DNA of 37,716 nt from JAZTZP01 sp045637525 (GCA_045637525.1 JAZTZP010000075.1:1-37716), one strand, 5' to 3'. Shown: positions 15,866-24,032, counted from the stretch's first letter. Program-made: numbers and translations. Notes: generated from the letters alone by a model not told the origin.

Positions 15866-17554
15866 ATGTATACAAAAAAAGGAATGAAAATTCCATGCAA
15901 TAAACATAATTTATCTTTGCTTGAGGATATAAGAAAATATGCGGAGGAAGTGAAAGACACTCGTGCTGAGTGTCTGCCGTATTCGGAGTTCTGCCGTTTT
16001 GAAAAGGACGGTAACAGAACAGGCTATGAAGCGGAGTATGTAATTCACAGAAAAAGACTTAATGCGTTTGCTGTAATGGCTCTTTCTGACGATAATCCAT
16101 GCTGGATTGCGGCTTTAGAAGATGCAATATGGGCAATTTGCGATGAATTTGCATGGGCTTTGCCGGCACATATTCACGGCGGTGTACAAAATTCAGCACC
16201 GGAAGATATTATTACAAATATTGACTTGTTTTCAGCCGGAACTGCATTTTCACTATCTGAGATTTATCATCTTTTAGGCAATAAATTATCGCCGTGTATA
16301 TGTTCAAGATTAAAATATGAAATTGACAGGCGTATAATAACACCGTATGTTGAAAAAAGAAGAAAATGGGGTGCAAACAACTGGTCGGGCGTATGTGCTG
16401 CAGGTGTTACGGCGGCTGTTGTTTATATGGGCACGCGAGAGATATTTGATAATGTAATAGAGGATATTTCAGATTCTTTAAATACGTTTTTATCAAGCTA
16501 TTATGATGACGGATGTTGCATGGAGGGTGTTTTGTATCACTCCTACGGATTTGGACATTTTTGTTATGCGGCTCAGCTTATAAGGGAATATACAAACGGA
16601 GAAATAAATCTGTTTGATAATGAAAAAGTGAGAAAAATGGCAGAATTTTCGCAGAAAGTGTATTTAGACGGGAATATCTGTATTCCGTTTTCCGACGCGA
16701 CACATGATTTTTCTTACAATATCGGGCTTTCACATTTTCTTGCAAAGGAATATGATACTGTTTTGGTTTTGCCGGAAGAATATGAGATACGGTTCGGAGC
16801 GGAAATGAGATTTCGATTCCCTGAGCTTATAAGAAACTTTTATTGGTATGATGAGACACTATCTGCTGATAATGCAATGTCAGATTATGTGTATTTTAAT
16901 AATGCACAGTGGTACGTAAACAAAAGAGAAAAATATGCTTTTGCGGCAAAGGGTGGTCATAACAACGAGCCGCATAATCATAACGATGTGGGCGGCTATG
17001 TGGTTTTAAAGGACAGAAAATTTATTATAGACGACTTAGGCTGGCCTGAGTATTACAATGGTTATTTCGGAGAAAACAGATATAATGATGTGTGTGCGTC
17101 GTCAAGAGGGCATAGCGTACCTATTCCGGATGGCAGGTTGCAGAAGCCGGGAGCGGAGTACAGAGCAGAGGTTATTTCACAATCCGATAACGAGCTTGTA
17201 GTTGATATTACCGGAGCATACGGAGATGAGGAGCTGAAAAGTCTTGTAAGACACTTTTCGCTTGGAGATTCACAAGTGTGTATTTCAGATTGTGTATCGG
17301 GAGATATAGAATGCTTTACCGAGCGGATTATTACACGATGTGTGCCTGAGATAAAAGGCGATAAGGTGTATATAGAAGGTTCTGTTATAAGCTGTGATAA
17401 AGAATGTACTATACATATCGAGAAAGAAACCTTTGAGCCGAGGCTCAGCTGTAATAAAACGGATATGAAACCGGTTGAAACTGCATATCTGATAAGCTTT
17501 GAGATTAAGCCGGATAAAGAACAGTTTGAAGTTACGATTAAAATAGAAATATAA
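15866..17554 (+). CDS. Heparinase II/III-like polysaccharide lyase family protein
   Basis: 562 residues, no signal peptide. The N-terminal half is an all-helical toroid, with NNWSGVC (171-177) and the MEGVLYHSYG segment (219-228) typical of this fold. The C-terminal half has the heparinase II/III signature GGHNNEPHNHNDVGGY (363-378; H365, H370, H372), then DDLGWPEYYNG and a beta-sandwich. Family members split uronate-containing glycans by beta-elimination, leaving an unsaturated uronyl end. The natural substrate is unknown. It is cotranscribed with the serine hydrolase and ends before a strong terminator. The GH88-type gene at 35759-36904 would be a fitting next enzyme. Confidence 0.85.
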   Translation: MYTKKGMKIPCNKHNLSLLEDIRKYAEEVKDTRAECLPYSEFCRFEKDGNRTGYEAEYVIHRKRLNAFAVMALSDDNPCWIAALEDAIWAICDEFAWALPAHIHGGVQNSAPEDIITNIDLFSAGTAFSLSEIYHLLGNKLSPCICSRLKYEIDRRIITPYVEKRRKWGANNWSGVCAAGVTAAVVYMGTREIFDNVIEDISDSLNTFLSSYYDDGCCMEGVLYHSYGFGHFCYAAQLIREYTNGEINLFDNEKVRKMAEFSQKVYLDGNICIPFSDATHDFSYNIGLSHFLAKEYDTVLVLPEEYEIRFGAEMRFRFPELIRNFYWYDETLSADNAMSDYVYFNNAQWYVNKREKYAFAAKGGHNNEPHNHNDVGGYVVLKDRKFIIDDLGWPEYYNGYFGENRYNDVCASSRGHSVPIPDGRLQKPGAEYRAEVISQSDNELVVDITGAYGDEELKSLVRHFSLGDSQVCISDCVSGDIECFTERIITRCVPEIKGDKVYIEGSVISCDKECTIHIEKETFEPRLSCNKTDMKPVETAYLISFEIKPDKEQFEVTIKIEI

Positions 17555-17577
17555 GAGAGATAAATACCGGTATGTTG

Positions 17578-17619
17578 AAAAATATAAAACAGTGGCTTAT
17601 GCCGCTGTTTTATATTTTT
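17578..17619. terminator. Bidirectional terminator between heparinase-like and HAD genes
   Basis: A 19-bp stem (17578-17596 with 17601-17619, one T-G pair) with a four-base loop, flanked by A and T runs on opposite sides. The stop codon of the minus-strand HAD gene (17610-17612) lies in the right arm. Confidence 0.9.
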
Positions 17620-18287
17620 AGTAAATCATTCCAGGAATTAATATAGATGTCGGAATTTTCTTTGAGGATATCCGTAAATTGTATATTTGTATCATCATAC
17701 ACGGCACAGGTGATAAAACCGCCTTTTTTTGCTCCTTCAATTCCTGACGGGATGTCTTCAAATACTATGCACTCGTTTGGGGTTATGCCCATTCTTGATG
17801 CGGCGAGCAGATAGATGTCGGGGTTGGATTTGTTTACACCGACTTCGGATGAAAGTGTATAATTATTAAAAAGGTCTGCTATTCCTATACGGTGAAAAGC
17901 TGCGTGGCAGAATTCGGGATAACCGGAGGTTGCAACTGCAAGCTTTACGCCTTTGCTGTGAAGCTTTTTTATATATGAGATAACACCGGGTTTAGGCCCG
18001 ATATTTTTTTCGTATTCTTCTTTTATAAGCTCTTTGAATTTTTTTACCATATCATCGGTTGTCATATCAAGATTATATTTGTTTTTTATATATGGCATGG
18101 ATTCCTCCATTGTCATTCCCTGAAAAAGTGTTGATTCATCTGTATTTAAAACAAGTCCGTTTAAGGTGTAAAATTTTGTTGTGACCTGTTCCCATACTTT
18201 CATAGATTCCAGGATTGTTCCGTCGACGTCAAATATTGCGCCGCGGACTGCGCGTAATTTGCCGGCAATTTGTTCTGAAATAATCAT
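17610..18287 (-). CDS. HAD-superfamily hydrolase, beta-phosphoglucomutase-like
   Basis: 225 residues. The HAD motifs are FDVDGT (nucleophile D20, acid D22), VATSG (motif II), a lysine in EVGVNKSNPDIY (motif III) and FEDIPSGIEGAKKGG (motif IV). Between them a helical cap (WEQVTTKFYTLNG...) puts it in the subfamily with phosphoglycolate phosphatase and beta-phosphoglucomutase. The substrate is probably a sugar phosphate or small phosphate ester. The frame is open to 18374, but the ATG at 18287 follows AAGGAT and the consensus promoter at 18321-18349 lies inside the longer frame, so the short start is right. Confidence 0.9.
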   Translation of the reverse strand: MIISEQIAGKLRAVRGAIFDVDGTILESMKVWEQVTTKFYTLNGLVLNTDESTLFQGMTMEESMPYIKNKYNLDMTTDDMVKKFKELIKEEYEKNIGPKPGVISYIKKLHSKGVKLAVATSGYPEFCHAAFHRIGIADLFNNYTLSSEVGVNKSNPDIYLLAASRMGITPNECIVFEDIPSGIEGAKKGGFITCAVYDDTNIQFTDILKENSDIYINSWNDLLKI

Positions 18288-18320
18288 AAGTAAAATCCTT
18301 TCTGAGAAGTTTTTCTTCCT

Positions 18321-18349
18321 ATTATATATAATAACACAAAAAGTTTCAA
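18321..18349 (-). promoter_or_regulatory. Promoter of the HAD gene
   Basis: On the minus strand TTGAAA (18344-18349), a 17-base spacer and TATAAT (18321-18326). The start of transcription would be near 18314, 27 nt before the ATG. Confidence 0.75.
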
Positions 18350-18374
18350 AAATCAATAATATTAAAAAAAACAC

Positions 18375-18403
18375 TTGATTTTTTTTGAGATATAGTATAT
18401 AAT
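18375..18403 (+). promoter_or_regulatory. Promoter of the DUF975 gene
   Basis: TTGATT (18375-18380), 17-base spacer and TATAAT (18398-18403), about 50 nt before the start codon at 18457; GAGG forms the ribosome binding site. Confidence 0.75.
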
Positions 18404-18456
18404 TAATATGAGTACATATTTAATGTATTATTCATAAAAAGAAATGAGGTTTTGTT

Positions 18457-19260
18457 ATGTGGAACAGGGGAGAGCTTAAGGCAGCGGCAAGGTTTGTTCT
18501 TAAGGATTTTTATTGGATGGCTTTTGCGATAACTCTTTTAACAAATGCAGTGTCACTCATGGTGGCAAATGCTACTCCGCAACCGAAATATGAAATGTTT
18601 TCCGGAAACCCGGAAGAGGTAATGGAATTTATAGGTAATAATTTAGTTCCGTTTGTGGTTTTATATCTGGGAATAATAATAGTGAGTGCTGTTGCAAGTA
18701 TATTTATAGTATCTCCGCTTTTTGTCGGAGTGCGGAAATTCTATATGGAGGCAGTTGAAGGGCGTGTTAACTTTTCAAATCTTATATTTGGATTTAAAAA
18801 CAGGTATCTTAATATAGTAAAGGTTTGCTTTGTTAAAACTATGAGTATATTTTTGTGGAGCATGCTTGTATTCCTGATAGGATATGGCATTGGGCTGGCT
18901 TTATTATTTGCTGAGATGACGGAGCTTGCAGTGGCTGTTATGGTGGCGGCCGTTATAGCTACTTGCGTAACTCTTATCAGAAAAGAGCTCCAATTGTTTT
19001 TTGTTGAGTTTTTAGTTGCTGAAAATCCCGAGGCCACATGGCGGGAAATATTAAAGGAAAGTAAAGAAATGACATATGGCGATAAGTTTTCGATTTTTGT
19101 TCTTCAACTCTCGTTTTTAGGATGGAACATACTTGGAATGCTTGCATGTATTATAGGTGCGTTTTTTGTTGAGCCGTATATTCTAACAACTGAAACCATG
19201 CTGTATCGGGTAAAAAAAGGAAGATTAATGCAAGGTTTTGAAAATAATTATGAAATTTGA
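18457..19260 (+). CDS. DUF975 family membrane protein
   Basis: 267 residues with about six membrane spans. It opens with WNRGELKAAARFVLKDFYW, the amphipathic start typical of DUF975, and ends with the FLGWNILGMLACIIGAFFVEPY segment that marks the family. No function is established; the family is widespread in gut Clostridia and lactic acid bacteria. It is monocistronic, with a weak hairpin after it, and stands between a HAD gene and the ribosomal supercluster, where fusA, tufA or rpoC are often found in relatives. Confidence 0.82.
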   Translation: MWNRGELKAAARFVLKDFYWMAFAITLLTNAVSLMVANATPQPKYEMFSGNPEEVMEFIGNNLVPFVVLYLGIIIVSAVASIFIVSPLFVGVRKFYMEAVEGRVNFSNLIFGFKNRYLNIVKVCFVKTMSIFLWSMLVFLIGYGIGLALLFAEMTELAVAVMVAAVIATCVTLIRKELQLFFVEFLVAENPEATWREILKESKEMTYGDKFSIFVLQLSFLGWNILGMLACIIGAFFVEPYILTTETMLYRVKKGRLMQGFENNYEI

Positions 19261-19289
19261 TGTACTTAAAATCATTAAAAAACTGTATC

Positions 19290-19313
19290 AAAACAGGGTT
19301 TTTAGCTGTTTTT
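19290..19313 (+). terminator. Weak terminator after the DUF975 gene
   Basis: AAAACAG (19290-19296) pairs with CTGTTTT (19306-19312), with a nine-base loop and a short T tail. The AT-rich stem makes it weak; it would separate the DUF975 gene from the S10 promoter. Confidence 0.45.
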
Positions 19314-19390
19314 GTTGATAAGATACAAAACTGACGGTAAAGTGCTTTGAAAGTTTGTTAAAAATTTTTTGAAAAAAATTAACAAAAAAC

Positions 19391-19419
19391 TTGAAATTTA
19401 AGATAAAATAGTGTATAAT
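19391..19419 (+). promoter_or_regulatory. Promoter of the S10-spc-alpha supercluster
   Basis: TTGAAA (19391-19396), 17-base spacer and TATAAT (19414-19419). Transcription would start near 19426, giving a leader of about 320 nt before rpsJ. This is the only clear promoter seen ahead of the 31-gene cluster. Confidence 0.85.
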
Positions 19420-19439
19420 AAGAATGTTGTGACATATAT

Positions 19440-19745
19440 AGGCATTACTATGCCTTGACAAACGATGAAGCGGGAGGTTGCGGATGAAAAAAGCCGGTTT
19501 TTCCGTGGAGAATGTCCGTGTTCATGAAACCGGGCGGCAGTCACGCTTACAATATACTATATGCTGAATTTTTACCTGATTATGACATATTTGTATATTT
19601 GCGGCGAAAATTGACTTGATCGGCCTGAATTTCAATAAGTTCAGGCTTTTATTAAGGGGTGTTTGGAAACACCCGGCGGTGTGTGCAATTTTCAGACAAC
19701 GCTGTCGTGCGTATCACAATGCAAAATAAACAAGGAGGGAAAAGT
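19440..19745 (+). ncRNA. Structured 5' leader of the S10 operon (candidate autoregulatory RNA)
   Basis: Several elements stand in line: a hairpin AGGCAT/ATGCCT (19440-19455); a branched region in which AAGCG (19468-19472) pairs with CGCTT (19544-19548) and GTTGC (19477-19481) with GCAGT (19537-19541), closing over two hairpins (19486-19503 and 19510-19523, the latter with loop TCCG); a terminator-like stem GCCTGAA/TTCAGGC (19623-19646) followed by TTTT; and GGGTGTTT/AAACACCC (19657-19674). In other bacteria S10 operons are controlled by L4 through the leader; whether that applies here is inference. A 27-codon frame at 19484-19567 overlaps the branched region. Confidence 0.55.
19484..19567 (+). 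CDS. Possible 27-codon leader peptide
   Basis: ATG 19484 follows GGGAGG (19472-19477) at six bases, and the frame runs 27 codons to TGA at 19565-19567. The peptide begins MKKAGFSVENVRVHETG and has no run of one amino acid that would suggest classical attenuation. The same bases form a convincing branched RNA structure, so the frame could be chance. Listed because the ribosome binding site is as good as those of the ribosomal genes. Confidence 0.25.
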   Translation: MKKAGFSVENVRVHETGRQSRLQYTIC

Positions 19746-20057
19746 ATGGCAGCAAACAAAATCAGAATCAAGCTTAAGGCTTATGATCATGCTATTTTAG
19801 ATCAATCAGCACAAAAGATTGTTGAGATTGCTAAGAAGAGCGGCGCTAAGGTATCAGGTCCTATTCCGCTTCCGACAGACAAGGAAATAATCACAATCTT
19901 AAGAGCGGTTCATAAGTATAAGGATTCGAGAGAACAGTTCGAAAGAAGAACTCACAAAAGGTTAATCGATATCGTGGTTCCGGGCGCTAAGACAATGGAA
20001 GCACTTGTAAAGATCGATTTGCCGGCCGGTGTAGAGATTGACTTAATTCAAAAGTAA
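19746..20057 (+). CDS. rpsJ: 30S ribosomal protein S10
   Basis: 103 residues, full length. It has the S10 core KIRIKLKAYDH, GPIPLPT and the RRTHKRLIDI segment that ends in the head of the small subunit. S10 also acts in transcription antitermination as NusE. The frame is open to 19659, but the ATG at 19746 follows GGAGGG and matches the family's N-terminus. First gene of the S10 operon, after the long structured leader. Confidence 0.97.
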   Translation: MAANKIRIKLKAYDHAILDQSAQKIVEIAKKSGAKVSGPIPLPTDKEIITILRAVHKYKDSREQFERRTHKRLIDIVVPGAKTMEALVKIDLPAGVEIDLIQK

Positions 20058-20078
20058 ATCACAGCCGGACAAAAAAAG

Positions 20079-20129
20079 TGCAGTAACCGAAAGGTTATGA
20101 TGCAGGTCATGTTCGCAAATGTTGCGAAC
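20079..20129 (+). promoter_or_regulatory. Paired hairpins in the rpsJ-rplC gap
   Basis: TAACC-GAAA-GGTTA (20084-20097) is a stem with a GNRA tetraloop, with TGCA (20079-20082) able to pair with TGCA (20101-20104) around it. Next comes GTTCGCAA/TTGCGAAC (20111-20129) with a three-base loop. This 97-nt gap is the longest in the first half of the cluster; no T run follows, so it is not a normal terminator. It could be a binding site for L3 or L4, or a processing site. Confidence 0.5.
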
Positions 20130-20154
20130 CAATAACTGAGAAGGAGGAAAAATA

Positions 20155-20784
20155 ATGAAAAAGGCAATTTTAGGTACAAAGATTGGTATGACACAAATCT
20201 TTGATACGGACGGTAAGGTAATTCCGGTAACCGTTATCATGGCCGGACCGTGTACTGTTGTTCAGAAGAAGACAGTGGATACAGACGGATACGATGCTGT
20301 ACAGGTTGGCTTTGGTGAGGTTAAGGAAAAGAACCTTAACAAACCTGTTAAAGGTCATTTTGCAAAGGCAGACACTGCTGCAAAGAAGTATTTGAGAGAA
20401 TTCAGACTTGAAGATACTGCTTCACTTAATGTAGGAGATGAAATCAAGGCTGATATATTTGAGGCCGGAGAAAAGGTTGATGTAACAGGAATCAGCAAGG
20501 GTAAGGGATTTGCAGGCCCGATGAAGAGATGGGGACTCCACAGAGGTCCTATGTCTCACGGTTCAGGTTATCACAGAGGATCCGGTTCTATGGGAGCTTG
20601 TTCAGCACCTGGACGTGTTATGAAGGGTAAGAAGCTTCCGGGACACATGGGCGTTGAAAAGGTTACAGTCCAGAATCTTGAGGTAGTTAAGGTTAACGCT
20701 GAAGAGAACATAATCCTTGTAAAGGGTGCAGTACCCGGATCAAAGGGCGGACTTATCACAATCAAGAACAGCGTTAAGGCTTAA
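20155..20784 (+). CDS. rplC: 50S ribosomal protein L3
   Basis: 209 residues, normal length. The N-terminus AILGTKIGMTQIF and the central loop GKGFAGPMKRWGLHRGPMSHGS that reaches towards the peptidyl transferase centre are intact. L3 binds 23S rRNA early in assembly. AAGGAGG stands eight bases before the ATG. Preceded by two hairpins in the gap after rpsJ. Confidence 0.97.
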   Translation: MKKAILGTKIGMTQIFDTDGKVIPVTVIMAGPCTVVQKKTVDTDGYDAVQVGFGEVKEKNLNKPVKGHFAKADTAAKKYLREFRLEDTASLNVGDEIKADIFEAGEKVDVTGISKGKGFAGPMKRWGLHRGPMSHGSGYHRGSGSMGACSAPGRVMKGKKLPGHMGVEKVTVQNLEVVKVNAEENIILVKGAVPGSKGGLITIKNSVKA

Positions 20785-20807
20785 GTTTTGGAAAGGAGGA
20801 AATGACT

Positions 20808-21431
20808 ATGCCTACAGTAGCTTTATATAACATGGAAGGCGCGAAGGTCGGTGATATGGAACTTTCTGAAGCGATTTTCGGCCAAGAGGTTAATAAAACG
20901 GTTCTGCATCAGGTAATTGTAAATTATCTTGCAAACCAGAGACAGGGTACACAAAGCACGAAGACTCGTACAGAAGTTCGTGGCGGCGGTATCAAACCAT
21001 GGAGACAAAAGGGAACAGGTCGTGCAAGACAAGGTTCAATCAGAGCTCCGCAATGGACAGGCGGTGGCGTAGCGCTCGGACCAAAGCCGAGAGATTATCG
21101 CTACAGCATAAACAAGAAGGTTAAGAGAATAGCTCTTAAGTCAGCTTTATCAAGCAAGGCTCTTGAAAACAGCATAATCGTTGTTGACGGACTTAAGCTT
21201 GACGAAATCAAGACAGCAAAGATTGCTGCAATGCTTAAGGCACTTAATGTTGATACAAAAGCATTGATAGTAACAGCTGAGCGTGATGAGAATGTTTATA
21301 AGTCTGCAAGAAATATTAAGAATGTAACACCGACATATGTTGGAGTTATGAACACATATGAAATCCTTAAGCACGACAAGTTCGTTGTATCTAAGGAAGC
21401 GATAGAAAAGATGGAGGAGGTATTGTCATAA
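20808..21431 (+). CDS. rplD: 50S ribosomal protein L4
   Basis: 207 residues. The extended loop TEVRGGGIKPWRQKGTGRARQGSIRAPQWTGGG-type region, which lines the exit tunnel, is complete (here about residues 45-90). L4 is the S10-operon repressor in Escherichia coli. The start at 20808 has AGGAGG at the right distance; an ATG six bases earlier is too close to it. The stop overlaps the start of rplW by one base (TAATG). Confidence 0.96.
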   Translation: MPTVALYNMEGAKVGDMELSEAIFGQEVNKTVLHQVIVNYLANQRQGTQSTKTRTEVRGGGIKPWRQKGTGRARQGSIRAPQWTGGGVALGPKPRDYRYSINKKVKRIALKSALSSKALENSIIVVDGLKLDEIKTAKIAAMLKALNVDTKALIVTAERDENVYKSARNIKNVTPTYVGVMNTYEILKHDKFVVSKEAIEKMEEVLS

Positions 21432-21733
21432 TGAATTCATACGATATAATCAGAAGACCAATTATCTCCGAGCGCAGCATGGAGTCAAAGTTTGACCGTG
21501 AGGGAAACGAGATTAAGAAATATACTTTCGAAGTTCCTGTTTGCGCAAACAAAATCGAGATAAAGAAAGCCGTTGAAGAAGTTTTCGGCGTTAAGGTTGC
21601 CAAGGTTAACACAATCAAGGTGCTCGGCAAGGTTAAGAGAATGGGTAGATTCGAAGGCCGTCGCGCATCATACAAGAAGGCAATCGTTACTCTCGCACAA
21701 GGTTCAAAGACAATTGAATTCTTTGAGATGTAA
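21431..21733 (+). CDS. rplW: 50S ribosomal protein L23
   Basis: 100 residues. Opens with the family's DIIRRPIISERS and holds the KIEIKKAVEEVFGVKVAKVNT core; L23 sits at the exit tunnel and is the docking point for trigger factor and the signal recognition particle. GGAGG lies inside the end of rplD and the ATG overlaps the rplD stop, so the two are translationally coupled. Confidence 0.97.
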   Translation: MNSYDIIRRPIISERSMESKFDREGNEIKKYTFEVPVCANKIEIKKAVEEVFGVKVAKVNTIKVLGKVKRMGRFEGRRASYKKAIVTLAQGSKTIEFFEM

Positions 21734-21778
21734 TTAGTTTTACTCACATGAAATTAAGATAAGGAGTGAAAAAGGATC

Positions 21779-22612
21779 ATGGCTATAAAAAAGTATAATC
21801 CTACTTCGCCTGCCAGAAGATTTATGACAGTAAGCGATTTTGCCGAGATCACAAAGTTTGAGCCGGAACGTTCATTGCTCGCTAAGAAGAAGAAGAACGC
21901 CGGAAGAAACTCATATGGTAGAATTACTGTTCGTCACAGAGGCGGCGGAAACAGAAAGAAGTACAGAATAATTGATTTTAAGAGAAATAAAGACGGTATG
22001 CCGGCTACAGTAATCGGTATCGAGTACGATCCGAACAGAACGGCAAATATTGCTTTAATTCAATACGAAGACGGTACAAAGGCATATATCATAGCGCCTA
22101 TCGGTCTTACAGACGGCGACGTTGTAGTAAGCGGTGAGGGTGCAGATATCAAGCCGGGTAACGCATTGTTTATCAAAGACATACCGGTAGGTACACTCAT
22201 TCATAACATTGAGCTTTATCCGGGCAAGGGCGGACAGCTTGTTCGTACAGCCGGCGTTAGTGCTCAGCTTATGGCTAAAGAGGGTGACTACGCTCAGGTA
22301 AGACTCCCGAGTGGTGAGGTTAGAATGGTAAGACTTAATTGTAAAGCTACAATTGGTCAGATTGGTAACCAACAGCATGAAAACATTTCTATCGGTAAAG
22401 CCGGAAGAAAGCGTCACATGGGTTGGAGACCGACAGTCCGCGGTGTTGTTATGAACCCGAATGACCATCCGCACGGCGGTGGTGAAGGTAAGTCACCAAT
22501 AGGACGTCCGGCACCGGTAACACCTTGGGGTAAGCCTGCGCTTGGTTATAAGACAAGAAAGAAGAAGAACAGAACAGATAAATTTATCGTTAAGAGAAGA
22601 AATGCTAAATAA
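21779..22612 (+). CDS. rplB: 50S ribosomal protein L2
   Basis: 277 residues, full length. The family start AIKKYNPTSPARRFMT, the RNA-binding HRGGGNRKKYR and the C-terminal VRGVVMNPNDHPHGGGEG loop with the conserved histidine near the peptidyl transferase centre are present. The frame ends in a basic tail. AAGGAGTG precedes the ATG. Confidence 0.98.
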   Translation: MAIKKYNPTSPARRFMTVSDFAEITKFEPERSLLAKKKKNAGRNSYGRITVRHRGGGNRKKYRIIDFKRNKDGMPATVIGIEYDPNRTANIALIQYEDGTKAYIIAPIGLTDGDVVVSGEGADIKPGNALFIKDIPVGTLIHNIELYPGKGGQLVRTAGVSAQLMAKEGDYAQVRLPSGEVRMVRLNCKATIGQIGNQQHENISIGKAGRKRHMGWRPTVRGVVMNPNDHPHGGGEGKSPIGRPAPVTPWGKPALGYKTRKKKNRTDKFIVKRRNAK

Positions 22613-22645
22613 TGCGGCTTAACAGTTCCGAAAGGAGGAATTTAG

Positions 22646-22918
22646 ATGGGTAGATCACTTAAAAAGGGACCTTTCGTGGAAGAGCGTTTGATGAAGAGAA
22701 TCGACGCTATGAACGAGGCAAACGAGAAGAAGGTTGTTAAGACCTGGTCAAGAGCTTCTACAATATTCCCTGAGATGGTTGGTCATACAATTGCCGTGCA
22801 TGACGGCAGAAAGCATGTTCCGGTATTTATCAGCGAAGACATGGTAGGACACAGATTGGGCGAATTTGCTCCAACAAGAACCTACAAGGGTCATGCCGGT
22901 GCAAAGACATCAAGATAA
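22646..22918 (+). CDS. rpsS: 30S ribosomal protein S19
   Basis: 90 residues. GRSLKKGPFVEERL at the N-terminus, TWSRASTIFPEMVGHTIAVHDGRKH in the middle and LGEFAPTRTYKGHAG near the end are the complete S19 signature. S19 forms a head complex with S13. AAAGGAGG is the ribosome binding site. Confidence 0.98.
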   Translation: MGRSLKKGPFVEERLMKRIDAMNEANEKKVVKTWSRASTIFPEMVGHTIAVHDGRKHVPVFISEDMVGHRLGEFAPTRTYKGHAGAKTSR

Positions 22919-22964
22919 TTTGATAAGTTATAAATCCTAAGTAATCGAAAGGAGGATTCTGGTT

Positions 22965-23300
22965 ATGGAAGCACGCGCAGTATTAAAATATGCTCGTATA
23001 TCGCCGAGAAAGATGAAGATTGTTCTTGATCTTATTAGAAATAAACCGGCTAAGGTTGCAATGGGTATCTTAAAGAACACACCTAAATCGGCTAGCGAGT
23101 ATCTGACAAAGCTTTTAGCATCAGCAATCGCAAACGCAGAGAATAATCATAATATGGATAAGGATAAGTTGTATGTTGCAGAGTGTTTTGCAACACAAGG
23201 TCCTACTCTAAAGAGAATCAGACCAAGAGCTCAGGGAAGAGCCTTCAAGATTCTTAAGAAAACAAGCCATGTAACTTTAGTATTAAAGGAAATGGAATAA
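22965..23300 (+). CDS. rplV: 50S ribosomal protein L22
   Basis: 111 residues. The start EARAVLKYARISPRKMK and the C-terminal beta-hairpin PTLKRIRPRAQGRAFKI, which lines the exit tunnel and is where macrolide resistance mutations occur, are intact. GAAAGGAGG precedes the ATG. The gap to rpsC is 18 nt. Confidence 0.97.
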   Translation: MEARAVLKYARISPRKMKIVLDLIRNKPAKVAMGILKNTPKSASEYLTKLLASAIANAENNHNMDKDKLYVAECFATQGPTLKRIRPRAQGRAFKILKKTSHVTLVLKEME

Positions 23301-23318
23301 TCGAGAAGGAGGTTAATT

Positions 23319-24032
23319 ATGGGACAGAAAGTTAATCCTCATGGCCTTAGAGTCGGTGTAATTAAGGATTGGGACTCTAAATGGTTTGCAGGTAAGAAAG
23401 ATTTCGGAGACCAATTGGTTGAAGACTACAACATCAGAAACTTTGTAAAGAAAGCTTGCTTTGATTCCGGAGTAGCTAAGATCGGAATAGAGAGAAAGCA
23501 GAATAAAGTTTACATTACAATATTCACAGCGAAGCCGGGTATCATAATCGGTAAGGGCGGCGCTGAGATTGAAAAGCTCAAGACCGAGCTTGAAAAGATG
23601 ACAGGTAAGAGCGTAAATGTTAATATCATGGAGGTTAAACAGCCTGATACAAACGCTCAGTTAGTTGCTGAGAACATTGCAGCACAGCTCGAAAGACGTA
23701 TTTCTTTCAGACGTGCTATGAAGCAGTGCATGGGTAGAGCAATGAAGCTTGGAATCAAAGGTATAAAGACAGCAGTATCAGGTCGTGTCGGCGGTGCTGA
23801 AATTGCAAGAACAGAACAGTATCATGAAGGTACTATTCCTCTTCAGACACTTCGTGCAGATATTGACTACGGTTTTGCTGAGGCTAAGACAACTTATGGT
23901 ATCCTCGGAATAAAGGTATGGATATACAAAGGTGAGGTTCTTAATGACAGCAGAACAGGAGAAGAGGAAGCTCCCGCAAGACGTGAGAGAAAGCCACGTC
24001 CTGACAGAAAAGCGAAGGGAGGCAGACAATAA
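23319..24032 (+). CDS. rpsC: 30S ribosomal protein S3
   Basis: 237 residues. Start GQKVNPHGLRVGVI, KH domain with GIIIGKGGAEIEKLK, then the C-terminal domain with GIKTAVSGRVGGAEIAR; the last 25 residues are a basic, disordered tail. Part of the mRNA entry site. The stop TAA shares one base with the start of rplP, indicating coupling. Confidence 0.98.
   Translation: MGQKVNPHGLRVGVIKDWDSKWFAGKKDFGDQLVEDYNIRNFVKKACFDSGVAKIGIERKQNKVYITIFTAKPGIIIGKGGAEIEKLKTELEKMTGKSVNVNIMEVKQPDTNAQLVAENIAAQLERRISFRRAMKQCMGRAMKLGIKGIKTAVSGRVGGAEIARTEQYHEGTIPLQTLRADIDYGFAEAKTTYGILGIKVWIYKGEVLNDSRTGEEEAPARRERKPRPDRKAKGGRQ

Noticed and set aside
10309..17609. The carbohydrate locus as a mobile element
   Set aside because: No integrase, transposase, tRNA edge or flanking direct repeat was seen, and base composition looks like the surroundings.
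19659..19745. N-terminal extension of rpsJ from ATG 19659
   Set aside because: The extension contains hairpin sequence and does not resemble S10; GGAGGG sits directly before the ATG at 19746.
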